Origin: Roseiarcus sp963823165
Lineage (GTDB): Bacteria; Pseudomonadota; Alphaproteobacteria; Rhizobiales; Beijerinckiaceae
Length of the DNA stretch: 64,000 bases
NCBI GenBank assembly: GCA_963823165.1
Contig: CAWGKV010000023.1
Location: forward strand, 1 to 64,000
Reading direction: 5' to 3'
Positions 1 through 7,964 of this stretch are shown here, piece by piece. Position 1 is the stretch's first letter, and each line of letters begins with the position of its first letter. A model generated the notes under the pieces. It made no database searches and was not told the origin of the DNA. It saw only the letters and a list, made by a program, of their open reading frames with translations. The position numbers and the translations under genes were made by a program.

Positions 1-18
1 TAGTTCTACTGAGTCACG
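1..18 (+). repeat. Left terminal inverted repeat of the IS element
   Basis: Begins TAGTTCTACTGAGTCACG. It pairs with the right repeat at 1511-1528 with one mismatch (A versus G at position 12 of the arm). Confidence 0.8.
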
Positions 19-92
19 TTACATTTCCGCAGATTCGCGGCGCCTTTGGTTTTGCTATCTTGCTGATTCGGCTGAATGTCGAGGGGGCGAAG

Positions 93-1523
93 ATGGGGCA
101 GGAGGCGCAATCGAGTGAAGCGCGCTTTGCGGAGTATGTCAGTTGCCTGGCGTCGGTTCTGGGCCGGGAGGATCGGGCGGGGCCGTTCAAGGATTATTGC
201 ACGGGGCTGTTGATGCCGGGCGAGCGCAAGAGCGTCGAGCCGATGGCGTCCATTGTGGCGCCGGCTCGCGTCTCGGCGAAACATCAATCGCTGCTCCATC
301 TGGTTGGGCAGGCGGCTTGGTCGGACGAGGCGGTGTTGGGCAAGGTGCGCGACCTTGTCCTGCCGGCGATCGAAGCGCAGGGCAAGATCGAGGCCTGGAT
401 CGTCGACGACACCGGCTTCGCCAAGAAAGGCGTGCACTCGGTAGGCGTGGCGCGGCAATATTGCGGGCGGCTCGGCAAGACCGACAATTGTCAAATCGCG
501 GTGACGCTGTCGATCGCCAATCACGCGGCGAGCTTGCCGATCGCCTATCGTCTGTATCTGACGGAAGACTGGGCGGCGGACGAAGCGCGGCGCAAGAAGG
601 CCCATGTCCCGGACGAAAGTGTCTTCAAGACCAAGCCGCAGATCGCGCTCGACCAGATCAGGGCTGCGCTGAAAGCCGGCGTCTCGCCCGGGGTGTTGCT
701 GACCGATGCCGGTTACGGCGCTGACGGTGCGTTCCGTGCCGGCGTCACAGGCATGGATTTGCCCTACGTGGTGGGCGTGCAATCGACGCTGAGCGTCTGG
801 CCTCCCGGCGCCGAGCCGCTTCCGCCCAAGCCCTGGAGCGGGCGGGGCCGCCCGGCGTCGCGCGTCCGGCGCGACGGCGAACATGCGCCTGTTTGCGCCA
901 AGAAGCTGGCGATGGGGCTTTCTGACAAGGCTTGGCGGGTCGTGGCGTGGCGCGAAGGCTCCAACGAAACCTTGTCGTCGCGCTTTGCCGCGCTACGCAT
1001 ACGCCCCGCTTCGCGGGACTGGAAACGGGCAGCGCCACATCCGCTGGAATGGCTCCTCATCGAGTGGCCCGAGGGCGAAAAAGAGCCGACGAAATACTGG
1101 CTTTCGACCTTGCCCGAAGACACGCCAATCGACGTTCTCGTCGATACGGCCAAATTGCGCTGGCGCATCGAGCGCGACTACGAGGAATTGAAAAGCGAGC
1201 TCGGCCTCGCCCATTTCGAGGGGCGAAGCTGGCGCGGCCTCCATCACCATGCATCGCTTTGCATTGCAGCTTACGGCTTCCTGATCCGCGAACGAGCGGC
1301 AATTCCCCCCTCAGGCTCCTGGCGACGCCAAAAACCTCGCTTATCCCAGCGTCCCAGACCCCGCGGCGCCGCCGATCCGACCCGAGCGGCACGTCGAAAA
1401 CTCGATCGCCACCATCCGCCGAAAGCTCGCAGTCGTTCTGGCGCAAACCCTCACACGCTGCCCGTGCTGCCAAGCCATGCGACAAACCTACCGGCCTTAC
1501 CGGGGATCGTCGTGACGCAGTAG
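93..1523 (+). CDS. IS701-family DDE transposase with a C-terminal frameshift
   Basis: Transposase that cuts and joins the IS ends. The chosen ATG at 93 has a GAGGGGG ribosome site just upstream; a TTG at 60 is also possible. The DDE core is visible: Asp in IVDDTGFAKKG, Asp in LLTDAGYGADG, and Glu near LAHFEGRSWRG. After RERAAIPPS (about 1,305) the reading frame stops resembling the family. The frame one base ahead continues with KNLAYPSVPD and RPERHVENSIATIRRKL and a Cys-Pro-Cys-Cys tail, ending at a TGA at 1513-1515. The switch lies at a run of six C (1303-1308) where five would keep the family frame. This is a one-base insertion, a sequencing error, or slippage. The catalytic residues lie before the break, so activity cannot be ruled out. 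Confidence 0.85.
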   Translation: MGQEAQSSEARFAEYVSCLASVLGREDRAGPFKDYCTGLLMPGERKSVEPMASIVAPARVSAKHQSLLHLVGQAAWSDEAVLGKVRDLVLPAIEAQGKIEAWIVDDTGFAKKGVHSVGVARQYCGRLGKTDNCQIAVTLSIANHAASLPIAYRLYLTEDWAADEARRKKAHVPDESVFKTKPQIALDQIRAALKAGVSPGVLLTDAGYGADGAFRAGVTGMDLPYVVGVQSTLSVWPPGAEPLPPKPWSGRGRPASRVRRDGEHAPVCAKKLAMGLSDKAWRVVAWREGSNETLSSRFAALRIRPASRDWKRAAPHPLEWLLIEWPEGEKEPTKYWLSTLPEDTPIDVLVDTAKLRWRIERDYEELKSELGLAHFEGRSWRGLHHHASLCIAAYGFLIRERAAIPPSGSWRRQKPRLSQRPRPRGAADPTRAARRKLDRHHPPKARSRSGANPHTLPVLPSHATNLPALPGIVVTQ

Positions 1524-1528
1524 AACTA
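1511..1528 (-). repeat. Right terminal inverted repeat of the IS element
   Basis: Reverse complement reads TAGTTCTACTGCGTCACG, 17 of 18 identical to bases 1-18. It overlaps the end of the transposase frame. Confidence 0.8.
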
Positions 1529-1828
1529 AATGGTTGCCGCTGCTGAGTTGGTCCCACAGTGCTCGGTATTCCTCACTTCGCAGGTAGAATCACCCGTGAA
1601 CGAACACTCTTCACTGTCCCACCAAATGCCTCCGTATGTTTTCTCGGGAAGCTTGACCTGATTCCGATCCGCAGGTGGTATATCACCCTGAAAAATCGTG
1701 AGGTGGAGTCTGAGGTCGCTCAACTTGCGGAACGATCTTTCTCTGGCGCGCTGTAACCCGTATTTCGTGTGTCCACTCGGTCGACTTCAAGATGGAGGTC
1801 ACCGATCTCGGGACGACCCATAGATCCG

Positions 1829-1960
1829 ACGATCTCTGGGCTGCGAGGGCACGCGCAACGAGGCGTCACCAGCCGCTACATGTATTTGAGCGATAAGGCG
1901 CTGCTTGATGCTGCCGATTTAGTGGCTGGCGAGACGATGCCGTTGATGCGAGATAGCGCG
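1829..1960 (+). pseudogene. Remnant of a tyrosine recombinase/integrase C-terminus
   Basis: A short reading frame encodes GHAQRGVTSRYMYLSD followed by LLDAADLVAGETM. This has the spacing of the last catalytic motif of phage-type integrases: His at 1850-1852 and the nucleophilic Tyr nine residues later at 1877-1879. No upstream catalytic Arg or Lys motifs are found in any frame between the IS end and this point, so only about 45 residues of the enzyme remain. It sits beside the IS701-like element. This is most simply the scar of an integrated element truncated by later rearrangement. Confidence 0.6.
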
Positions 1961-2049
1961 GCTGACGACCCAGAACTGCGATCCCGCCCGCGTGCTATTG
2001 CTCAGGCGTTACCTCACCTTCCCATTGCCCGGGGCCGGTGGCCCACGAT

Positions 2050-2490
2050 TTAAAGGTCCATGACTTGCCGGCCAGCGATGCAGCAGTGCCGGCCGCAGTC
2101 GGCCAGCGGCCTTTTCCCGGCCGTGAAGCCGGTCACTTTCCCGTCGGTCATCGTCAGCGCAAGTTTTCCTTCGGTAAGCTCAAAAGTCGCCAATGCACTA
2201 GGCTTACGGATGACGCCGCTCTCCAAGAGCATTTTGGCGTTTGTTCCGTCCCATTCCCAAATCACCTGGGCCGTCGTGAGAGAACCGTCCAACACGCCTC
2301 CCACATTGCGGCAGTTTGCCGTGAGAACCACGATATTGTGGCCCTCACGGTCGCCTAGCGGTTCTGGCGCGCCGCTTCCGCCGACCGCCTGACAGGAGAA
2401 TTTCGAGACCTCCTGCGCGATGGCGCTCGGCGCGAAGGCCGCGAACGCGAGGGCGACCGCTGCGCCGCTAAAACGCAGTATATTTTGCAT
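2050..2490 (-). CDS. Secreted hypothetical protein, probably frameshifted near its C-terminus
   Basis: The ATG at 2490 has GGGAGGCG five bases upstream. It starts a Sec signal peptide (MQNILRFSGAAVALAFAAFA, cleavage after SAIAQ). The mature part contains LGDREGH and a LTMTDGKVTGFTA segment, which I recall from secreted proteins of unknown function in Bradyrhizobium and relatives. After GFTAGK the open frame gives a Cys/His-rich tail (CGRHCC) that looks out of place. The frame one base away reads WPTAAGTAASLAGKSWTF, as expected for the family, and would end at 1995. The slip is at a run of four A. It is a lone gene; function is unknown. The family judgement is from memory, so the frameshift is likely but not proven. 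Confidence 0.7.
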   Translation of the reverse strand: MQNILRFSGAAVALAFAAFAPSAIAQEVSKFSCQAVGGSGAPEPLGDREGHNIVVLTANCRNVGGVLDGSLTTAQVIWEWDGTNAKMLLESGVIRKPSALATFELTEGKLALTMTDGKVTGFTAGKRPLADCGRHCCIAGRQVMDL

Positions 2491-3031
2491 GGAACGCCTC
2501 CCATTGCGGCCTTGCGTCTTCGAGCTCGCAAGTTCGGGCCGCAAATTTTCTTATGGAGCCCGCAATCCCGGCTGCGTCATGAGTACGTTGAAAAAATGGC
2601 GGTAATTGGACTGCTGGCGTACACATAGCGCGATTTCCCAGACTAAAGGCGGGCCGGAGGGACCGATCCCAGGGAAATCCGCGCTAGCGGAGGCCCGAGG
2701 CCGATCAAGAACTGTCGCTCCAGGGAGGGTGGTCGGACACCGGGTCGGCTAGGGGAGTCGAATGTACCCGTGCTCCAAGAAGCCGGCGTCAACGTACGAT
2801 CCGGCGACCGCTCCGGCCGGATCGGGGCCGATGGGGCGGCTTTGGTCCTTCCCGAGGCGACACCTGTAGGCTCACTTTCCGCCCATACCGCAAATCCAAA
2901 CCTGAGACCCGACCAGGACGCCCGGTTGCCCGCCGGGCGCGAACGTGCATTCTATCGTAAGGCCGCGGGAGCGCATTTAAGCGACCGCGCGCTCGGAAGA
3001 CCGGGCCACTCCAGAAAGCCGGGCCGAAAGA
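2491..3031. other. Intergenic stretch without a recognisable gene
   Basis: About 540 bases between the secreted protein and the RraA-like gene. Open frames here have no family-like features and lack convincing ribosome sites. I see no clear terminator or strong promoter. Confidence 0.5.
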
Positions 3032-3709
3032 ATGATCGAGGATCCGCCCCCGCTCGTCGCCGCAGCGAGCATCGAACGGCCGTCCGCCGAGGAGGTCGCA
3101 GAGTTCCGGGGCGCGCCGACGAGCTTCGTCGTCGATGCGCTCGGCGGCGCCGGCGCGCTGGACTGGCGCATCAAGCCCGTCGCCGGCGGAGGTTTGCTCG
3201 GCGTCGCGCTGACCTGCGACTGCGGTCCCAATGACAATCTCGCTTTGGCGGCGGCGGTCGCGCGTAGCGAGCCCGGCGATGTGATCGTCGCCGCGACGGG
3301 CGGCTTCACCGGCGCCGCGGTGGTCGGCGACCTTCTGCTCGGCATCGCCAGGAACCGCGGCGTCGTCGGCTTCGTCACCGACGGCATGGTGCGCGACCTC
3401 GTCGATCTCGAGGCGCTCGGCATGCCCGTCTTCGCCATGGGCGTGACGCCGAATTCCCCCGGCCGGCGTGGCCCGGGAACCGTCGGCCTGCCGATCGTCT
3501 GCGGCGGGCGCGCGATCGCCTCGGGCGACATCATCGTCGCCGACCGCGACGGCGTCGTCAGCGTGCCGCGGGCGCGGATCGGCGAGACGCTCGCCAATCT
3601 CGAGCGGGTCAAGGCCGCCGAAGCGGCGATGCTCGAGCGCGTGCGCGGCGGCCTGAAGGACCCGCCGTTCGTCGGGTCGGCGCAAGAGGCGCGCGCCGGG
3701 AAAGGGTAG
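3032..3709 (+). CDS. RraA-like protein / HMG-type aldolase family
   Basis: A 225-residue protein of the RraA / 4-hydroxy-4-methyl-2-oxoglutarate aldolase fold (class II, metal-dependent). The signature is GVVGFVTDGMVRDLVDLEAL (residues about 110-130), carrying the Asp/Arg pair of the active site, followed by GMPVFAMGVTPNSP and a conserved SGDIIVADRDGVV strand. Members cleave 4-carboxy-4-hydroxy-2-oxoadipate or decarboxylate oxaloacetate; distant ones bind RNase E. The downstream lactonase-like hydrolase and FMN oxidase on the same strand favour a catabolic aldolase over an RNase regulator. The start is an ATG preceded by a weak AAAGA site, so the N-terminus is less certain than the fold. Confidence 0.8.
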   Translation: MIEDPPPLVAAASIERPSAEEVAEFRGAPTSFVVDALGGAGALDWRIKPVAGGGLLGVALTCDCGPNDNLALAAAVARSEPGDVIVAATGGFTGAAVVGDLLLGIARNRGVVGFVTDGMVRDLVDLEALGMPVFAMGVTPNSPGRRGPGTVGLPIVCGGRAIASGDIIVADRDGVVSVPRARIGETLANLERVKAAEAAMLERVRGGLKDPPFVGSAQEARAGKG

Positions 3710-3719
3710 GGGCGTGAAC

Positions 3720-3852
3720 CGTCATTGCGAGGAGCGAAGCGACGAAGCAATCCATCCGCTGCGCAGCGGCCCTGGATTGCTTCGCTTCGCTCGCAATGAC
3801 GGGGCGCGCTGCGCAGCGGCCCTGGATTGCTTGCTTCGCTCGCAATGACGGG
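3720..3852. repeat. Palindromic dispersed repeat (REP-like) between genes
   Basis: A left arm (GTCATTGCGAGGAGCGAAGC, from 3721) faces two successive near-copies of the reverse arm, each containing CTGGATTGCTT and ending CTCGCAATGACGGG. The arm pairs with either copy, giving a long hairpin. The two right-hand units are also direct repeats of about 49 bases with one small deletion. Such elements are common in Hyphomicrobiales intergenic DNA. Confidence 0.8.
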
Positions 3853-3901
3853 CGCATCTTAGATTGATCGGAAACCGCTTTAAGCGGGCAGGGAGGGAGG
3901 C

Positions 3902-4759
3902 ATGATCGATTTTCCCGTCATCGATTCGCACATTCATCTCCTCGACCAGAAGCGCTTCGGCTATTCTTGGGCGAACGGGGCGCCGTCGCTGAAACGCGAC
4001 TGGACTGTTGACGATCTCGCCGCCTCGGCCAGGCCCTACGTTGTCGAGGGCCTCGTCTTTGTCGAGGTCGACGTCGACATGCCGCAATATCTGGACGAAG
4101 CGGTCTGGGTGCAGAGCCTCGCCCACCGCGACAGGCGCGTGATGGGCTGCGTCGCCTGCCTGCCGCTCGAGCGCGGCAGGGCGATCGAGCCGGAGATCGC
4201 CAGAGTTGCGAGGCTCCCGGTGGTGCGCGGGGTGCGCCGCCTGATCCAGAATCAGCCGGACCCCGAATATGTCCTGCAGCAAAACTTTCTCGACGCGCTG
4301 AGGCTGCTGCCGAAATACAATCTGTCGTTCGACATCTGCATTTTTCATCACCAGCTGCCCAACACGCTGGAGATGGTGCGGCGATGCCCGGAGGTCGCCT
4401 TCGTCCTCGACCACATCGCGAAGCCCGCGATCAAGGCCGGACGGACCGATCCGTGGAGGGACCAGATTCGGGAATTGGCGTCGCACCCCAGCGTCGTTTG
4501 CAAGCTTTCCGGATTGACGACCGAAGCCGATCACCAGGCATGGAGGCGCGATGAGCTCCGTCCCTATATCGACCACGTCGTCGAGAGCTTCGGGGTCGAC
4601 CGCATCCTCTACGGCGGCGACTGGCCGGTCTCCGAACTCGCCGGCCCTTACGTCTCGTGGCTCGAGACGCTGGATTGGGCGACTTCGAGCTTCACGACGG
4701 AAGACAAGCGCAAGCTCTTCCGCGATAACGCGATCAAGGCCTACCGGCTGAACGCCTGA
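3902..4759 (+). CDS. Amidohydrolase-family sugar lactonase (fuconolactonase-like)
   Basis: A 285-residue TIM-barrel hydrolase of the amidohydrolase-2 group (COG3618: L-fuconolactonase and 2-pyrone-4,6-dicarboxylate lactonase). Visible motifs are the metal site VIDSHIHLLD at residues 5-14, the FHHQLPN segment, FVLDHIAKP with a catalytic-type Asp/His, and ILYGGDWPVSEL near residue 240. The expected reaction is opening of a sugar-acid lactone. A strong GGGAGGGAGG site precedes the ATG. The stop overlaps the next start by one base (TGATG), so it is translationally coupled to the FMN oxidase. The true lactone is unknown. Confidence 0.8.
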   Translation: MIDFPVIDSHIHLLDQKRFGYSWANGAPSLKRDWTVDDLAASARPYVVEGLVFVEVDVDMPQYLDEAVWVQSLAHRDRRVMGCVACLPLERGRAIEPEIARVARLPVVRGVRRLIQNQPDPEYVLQQNFLDALRLLPKYNLSFDICIFHHQLPNTLEMVRRCPEVAFVLDHIAKPAIKAGRTDPWRDQIRELASHPSVVCKLSGLTTEADHQAWRRDELRPYIDHVVESFGVDRILYGGDWPVSELAGPYVSWLETLDWATSSFTTEDKRKLFRDNAIKAYRLNA

Positions 4760-5931
4760 TGGACGCAGCGACGTTGCAGCGCAGGGGGTACAGCGTCGCC
4801 GCGCTGCGCGCGCTGGCGCGTAAACGCCTGCCGCGCATGGTGTTCGACATGGTCGACGGCGCGGCGGGCGACGAGATCACCATGCGGCGCAACGAGGCGG
4901 CGCTGGCGGCGATCGAGCTTCTGCCGAAAGCGCTCGCCGGCGCGCCGAAGCGCGATCAGACGGTAAAGCTGTTCGACGTGACGCTGCCTTCGCCGGTCAT
5001 CATCGGGCCGACCGGGCTCGCCGGGCTTTTGTGGCCGCGCGCCGAACTCGCGGCGGCGCGCGCGGCGGCCCGTTTCGGGACAATCTACACGACCAGTCAC
5101 GCCTCGACCGCGACCATCGAGGAGATCGGCGCTGCGACGCCTGGTCCGAAATGGATGCAGGTCTTTCTCTATAAGGACCGCGGCATCACCGCCGATTTCG
5201 CCGCCCGCGCCGCGGCGTCGGGCTACAAGGGACTCGTGCTCACCGTCGACAATCAGGTCGTCGCCGGCCGCGACCGCGATGCGCGCAACGGCATGAGCTT
5301 TCCGCTGCGCTGGGGCTCGGGAAACATATTGGCGTTCGCGCTCCGGCCGGGGTGGCTCATGCGGATGGCGCAGACGCCGAACCCGACCTTCGTCAACTAC
5401 GGCGCGCGCACGTCGATCGGCGCTTTCGGGCCGCTGATGAACGATGAGCTCACGCCCGAGATCACTTGGAGCGACGTCGACTGGTTGCGCAAGCAATGGC
5501 GCGGGCCGATGCTGATCAAGGGGCTATTGCATCCGGACGAGGCGCGGGAAGCCGCGAAGCGGGGGCTCGACGCGGTGATCGTCTCCAACCACGGAGGGCG
5601 GCAGCTCGACGGCGCCGTGAGTTCGATCGCCGCGCTGCCGCCGATCGTCGATGCGCTCGGCGGCTCGATCCCGGTGCTGATCGACGGCGGCTTCCGCCGC
5701 GGAATAGACGTCGTCAAGGGGCTGGCGCTCGGGGCCCGCGCCGTGCTGATCGGCCGTCCGCATCTCTGGGGCGTCGCCTGTGCGGGGGAGGAGGGCGTTC
5801 TTTGGGTGCTCGAACTCTACCGCCGCGAGATCGATCGGGCGCTGGCGCTGGGGAGCTGGGACAGTCTCGCCAAGCTGGATCGCAGCATCCTCGTCGATCC
5901 TGGTTCGATCGGCGCCCGCTTCGCCGTTTGA
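4759..5931 (+). CDS. FMN-dependent alpha-hydroxy-acid oxidase/dehydrogenase (LldD-like)
   Basis: A 390-residue member of the FMN-dependent alpha-hydroxy-acid dehydrogenase family (lactate dehydrogenase, glycolate oxidase, mandelate dehydrogenase). The TIM barrel carries the family hallmark VIVSNHGGRQLDG around residue 275, including the catalytic His and Arg, then VLIDGGFRRGIDVVKGLALG and the phosphate-binding AVLIGRP. It would oxidise a 2-hydroxy acid to a 2-oxo acid and pass electrons to quinone or oxygen. Coupled by a one-base overlap to the lactonase-like gene, it probably acts on the hydroxy acid released by that hydrolase or by the RraA-like enzyme. Substrate not deducible. Confidence 0.85.
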   Translation: MDAATLQRRGYSVAALRALARKRLPRMVFDMVDGAAGDEITMRRNEAALAAIELLPKALAGAPKRDQTVKLFDVTLPSPVIIGPTGLAGLLWPRAELAAARAAARFGTIYTTSHASTATIEEIGAATPGPKWMQVFLYKDRGITADFAARAAASGYKGLVLTVDNQVVAGRDRDARNGMSFPLRWGSGNILAFALRPGWLMRMAQTPNPTFVNYGARTSIGAFGPLMNDELTPEITWSDVDWLRKQWRGPMLIKGLLHPDEAREAAKRGLDAVIVSNHGGRQLDGAVSSIAALPPIVDALGGSIPVLIDGGFRRGIDVVKGLALGARAVLIGRPHLWGVACAGEEGVLWVLELYRREIDRALALGSWDSLAKLDRSILVDPGSIGARFAV

Positions 5932-5947
5932 TGGCCTGAACGACAAA

Positions 5948-5973
5948 AGAGGGCCGCCTCGCGGCGGCCCTCT
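5948..5973 (+). terminator. Hairpin between convergent genes
   Basis: A perfect 11-bp stem (AGAGGGCCGCC / GGCGGCCCTCT) with loop TCGC lies 17 bases after the oxidase stop. It has no clear T-run. Placed between two convergent genes, it may act in both directions. Confidence 0.65.
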
Positions 5974-5999
5974 CTCCCTGCCCGCGCGTTCTCGCTGCT

Positions 6000-6554
6000 T
6001 CAGGCGAAGGCCGCCATGCGGTCCCCCCGCGAGGCGGCCCGGCCGGCCAGGCCGAGCGCGGCGAAGCCGAGCCCCATCATCAGCCAGGTCGCGGACTCCG
6101 GAATGGTCGAGACGGTCAGCCGTCCGACGAGTTCGCCGGGATTGTAGTTTCCGGCCGGATTGGACGACGACAGATAATACGTCCATCCGCTGTTGTAGAG
6201 ATTGTAGCTGAAGCCTCCGGCCGAGAACAAGAGCCCTGAGTTGTCGACCCAGGGGCCCGAGGAGAACATGACATTGTCGTAGATCCACCGACCGGAGCTG
6301 TCGAGGCTCGAGGCGGGCTGTATCGGGTTGGCCACCAGCGCGATCGAGCCGCCGTTCGGACCGCTCACCGTCCCGCTGATCCCGGTCACGTCGTAACCGC
6401 CTGCGGAATCGAGCGTATCCGAGATCGTCAGGTCTCCGGACACGGCGAGCGCGCCGTCGGCTGTGTCAAAATCGAACGCCAAAATCTTCGCCTGCGCCTC
6501 GATAGGGGCCAGTGCGAGCGCCGCGGCGACGGCGCATGCCAGTTTGCGATACAT
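6000..6554 (-). CDS. PEP-CTERM sorting-domain exported protein
   Basis: A 184-residue exported protein. It has a signal peptide (MYRKLACAVAAALALAPIEA), a Gly/Ser/Asn-rich body and a C-terminal sorting tail: STIPESATWLMMGLGFAALG, then Ala/Gly-rich membrane residues and basic RAASRGDR. PEP-CTERM tails are processed by exosortase/archaeosortase-type enzymes and are linked to exopolysaccharide in other bacteria. Here the canonical Pro-Glu-Pro is Pro-Glu-Ser. No exosortase is visible in this window. The start at 6554 has AGGG upstream; an alternative ATG lies seven codons earlier. Function is unknown. Confidence 0.8.
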   Translation of the reverse strand: MYRKLACAVAAALALAPIEAQAKILAFDFDTADGALAVSGDLTISDTLDSAGGYDVTGISGTVSGPNGGSIALVANPIQPASSLDSSGRWIYDNVMFSSGPWVDNSGLLFSAGGFSYNLYNSGWTYYLSSSNPAGNYNPGELVGRLTVSTIPESATWLMMGLGFAALGLAGRAASRGDRMAAFA

Positions 6555-6760
6555 GTTCAACCCTGTTCTGCTCATCTTGATGTCCACCCGGCAAGTAACG
6601 TGCCAGGACAGCGTTATCACCGTTAACCAGATAGCCCACAACTGGTTAAGTTGCAATGGACGGCAACCATCCGTTGACCATATTTTTTTCAAAAGGCCTT
6701 TGCAGCGCGAGCGCCTGCGGTTGAAGGCGCCAGCTGGCGCTCGGCGATCGGAAAATTTGT

Positions 6761-6788
6761 TTGACGTCGCATTAACGATCGGTAATGT
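6761..6788 (+). promoter_or_regulatory. Sigma-70-like promoter upstream of a candidate small RNA
   Basis: TTGACG at 6761-6766 and TAATGT at 6783-6788 are separated by 16 bases. No coding sequence follows before the strong terminator at 6877-6908, so the predicted transcript would be short and non-coding. Confidence 0.5.
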
Positions 6789-6794
6789 TAACCG

Positions 6795-6908
6795 CACGCC
6801 GTGGGGTTGAGGCGCAATGCAACGTTAGCCTGGGGACGGCGGCGATTGCAGACTGACTAACCTGAGCAAAGTGCGGGAAAGGCCGTCTCCGGACGGCCTT
6901 TCTTTTTT
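6795..6908 (+). ncRNA. Candidate small RNA, about 114 nt
   Basis: The stretch runs from the expected start of the promoter at 6761-6788 to a textbook Rho-independent terminator with a T6 tract. It contains no plausible protein gene. The terminator T-run is on the plus strand, so it does not serve the minus-strand lipA that ends at 6946. No known RNA family was recognised. Inference from promoter plus terminator only. Confidence 0.45.
6877..6908 (+). terminator. Strong Rho-independent terminator (plus strand)
   Basis: An 11-bp perfect stem GAAAGGCCGTC / GACGGCCTTTC with loop TCCG, followed directly by TTTTTT. No plus-strand gene lies upstream, so it probably ends the candidate small RNA. Confidence 0.85.
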
Positions 6909-6945
6909 GGCCAGAACGTCCTGTCCCTTCCAGCCCGCCGTCGCG

Positions 6946-7911
6946 TCAGCGCGCGAGGCTCGCGGCGCGCGCCGCCCTGAGGCGGGCGAAGTCGTCGCCG
7001 GCGTGATGGGACGAGCGCGTCAGCGGCGACGAGGACACGAGCAGAAAACCCTTCGCCGCGCCGATCGCGGAATATTCGGAAAATTCCTCCGGCGGTACGA
7101 AGCGCTCGACCGGATGGTGTTTCGGAGTCGGCTGCAGATATTGCCCAATGGTCAGGAAGTCGACGTCGGCCGAGCGCATGTCGTCCATCATCTGCAAGAC
7201 TTCGTTGCGGGTCTCGCCGAGGCCGACCATCACCCCCGATTTGGTGAACAGGGCGGGATCGAGCTCCTTGGCGCGCTGCAAAAGTCTCAGCGAATGGAAG
7301 TATCGGGCGCCTGGGCGAACGGTCAGATATTTTGCCGGAACAGTTTCGAGATTGTGGTTGAACACGTCCGGCTTCGCCGCGACCACGGTCTCGAGCGCGC
7401 GCCCTTTGCGCAGAAAGTCGGGCGTCAGCACTTCCACCGTCGTTCCGGGCGCGGCGGCGCGGATCGCGGCAATCGTCCGGGCGAAATGCTCCGCTCCGCC
7501 GTCGGCGAGGTCGTCGCGGTCGACCGAGGTCACGACGACATGTCTGAGGCCGAGCTTCGCGACGGCGTCGGCGACGCGGGCCGGCTCGCCCGGATCGAGC
7601 GGGCCGGGCAGTCCGGTGCGCACGTTGCAGAAGGCGCAGGCGCGGGTGCAGGTCTCGCCCATGATCATGAAGGTCGCGTGGCGCTTATCCCAGCACTCGC
7701 CGATGTTGGGGCAGTTCGCCTCCTCGCAGACGGTTGCGAGCTTGTGCTCGCGCACCAGCGCGCGCGTCTCGGCATAGACCGGCGATCCCGGCGCCTTCAC
7801 CCTGATCCAGGCCGGCTTGCGCGCGACCGGCTGATCCGGCCGGTGCGCCTTCTCCGGATGGCGCGGGCGCAGGGGCTTCACGTCCTCGACCGTATCGATG
7901 AGGCGGGTCAT
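6946..7911 (-). CDS. lipA: Lipoyl synthase
   Basis: A 321-residue radical SAM enzyme that inserts two sulfurs into octanoyl groups on lipoyl domains of pyruvate and 2-oxoglutarate dehydrogenases and the glycine cleavage H protein. Both iron-sulfur sites are present. The auxiliary cluster is CEEANCPNIGEC (residues about 62-73). The SAM cluster is CTRACAFC (residues about 88-95). The C-terminal SSPLTRSSHHA segment has the Arg-Ser-Ser that supplies a Ser ligand to the auxiliary cluster. Length is normal. It stands alone here; lipB and dehydrogenase genes are not in the window. The ATG has an AGGG-type site upstream. Confidence 0.97.
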   Translation of the reverse strand: MTRLIDTVEDVKPLRPRHPEKAHRPDQPVARKPAWIRVKAPGSPVYAETRALVREHKLATVCEEANCPNIGECWDKRHATFMIMGETCTRACAFCNVRTGLPGPLDPGEPARVADAVAKLGLRHVVVTSVDRDDLADGGAEHFARTIAAIRAAAPGTTVEVLTPDFLRKGRALETVVAAKPDVFNHNLETVPAKYLTVRPGARYFHSLRLLQRAKELDPALFTKSGVMVGLGETRNEVLQMMDDMRSADVDFLTIGQYLQPTPKHHPVERFVPPEEFSEYSAIGAAKGFLLVSSSPLTRSSHHAGDDFARLRAARAASLAR

Positions 7912-7964
7912 GGGCCCTATCTAGGGCCGGACTCTCAGCCGGTCAAAGGCAGAAGTTCCAACCT

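Larger units (their letters stand above)
1..1528 (+). mobile_element. IS701-like insertion sequence, both ends present
   Basis: A single transposase gene is bracketed by terminal inverted repeats. Bases 1-18 and the reverse complement of 1511-1528 match at 17 of 18 positions. The transposase reading frame runs into the right repeat. IS701-family elements are known to prefer YTAR target sites, and the right border reads CTAA. The left border begins TAG at the window edge, so a matching target duplication cannot be confirmed. Apart from that the element appears complete. Confidence 0.85.

Noticed and set aside
1..1528. Target-site duplication of the IS element
   Set aside because: The left flank is cut by the window edge and the visible bases (TAG versus CTAA) do not match clearly.
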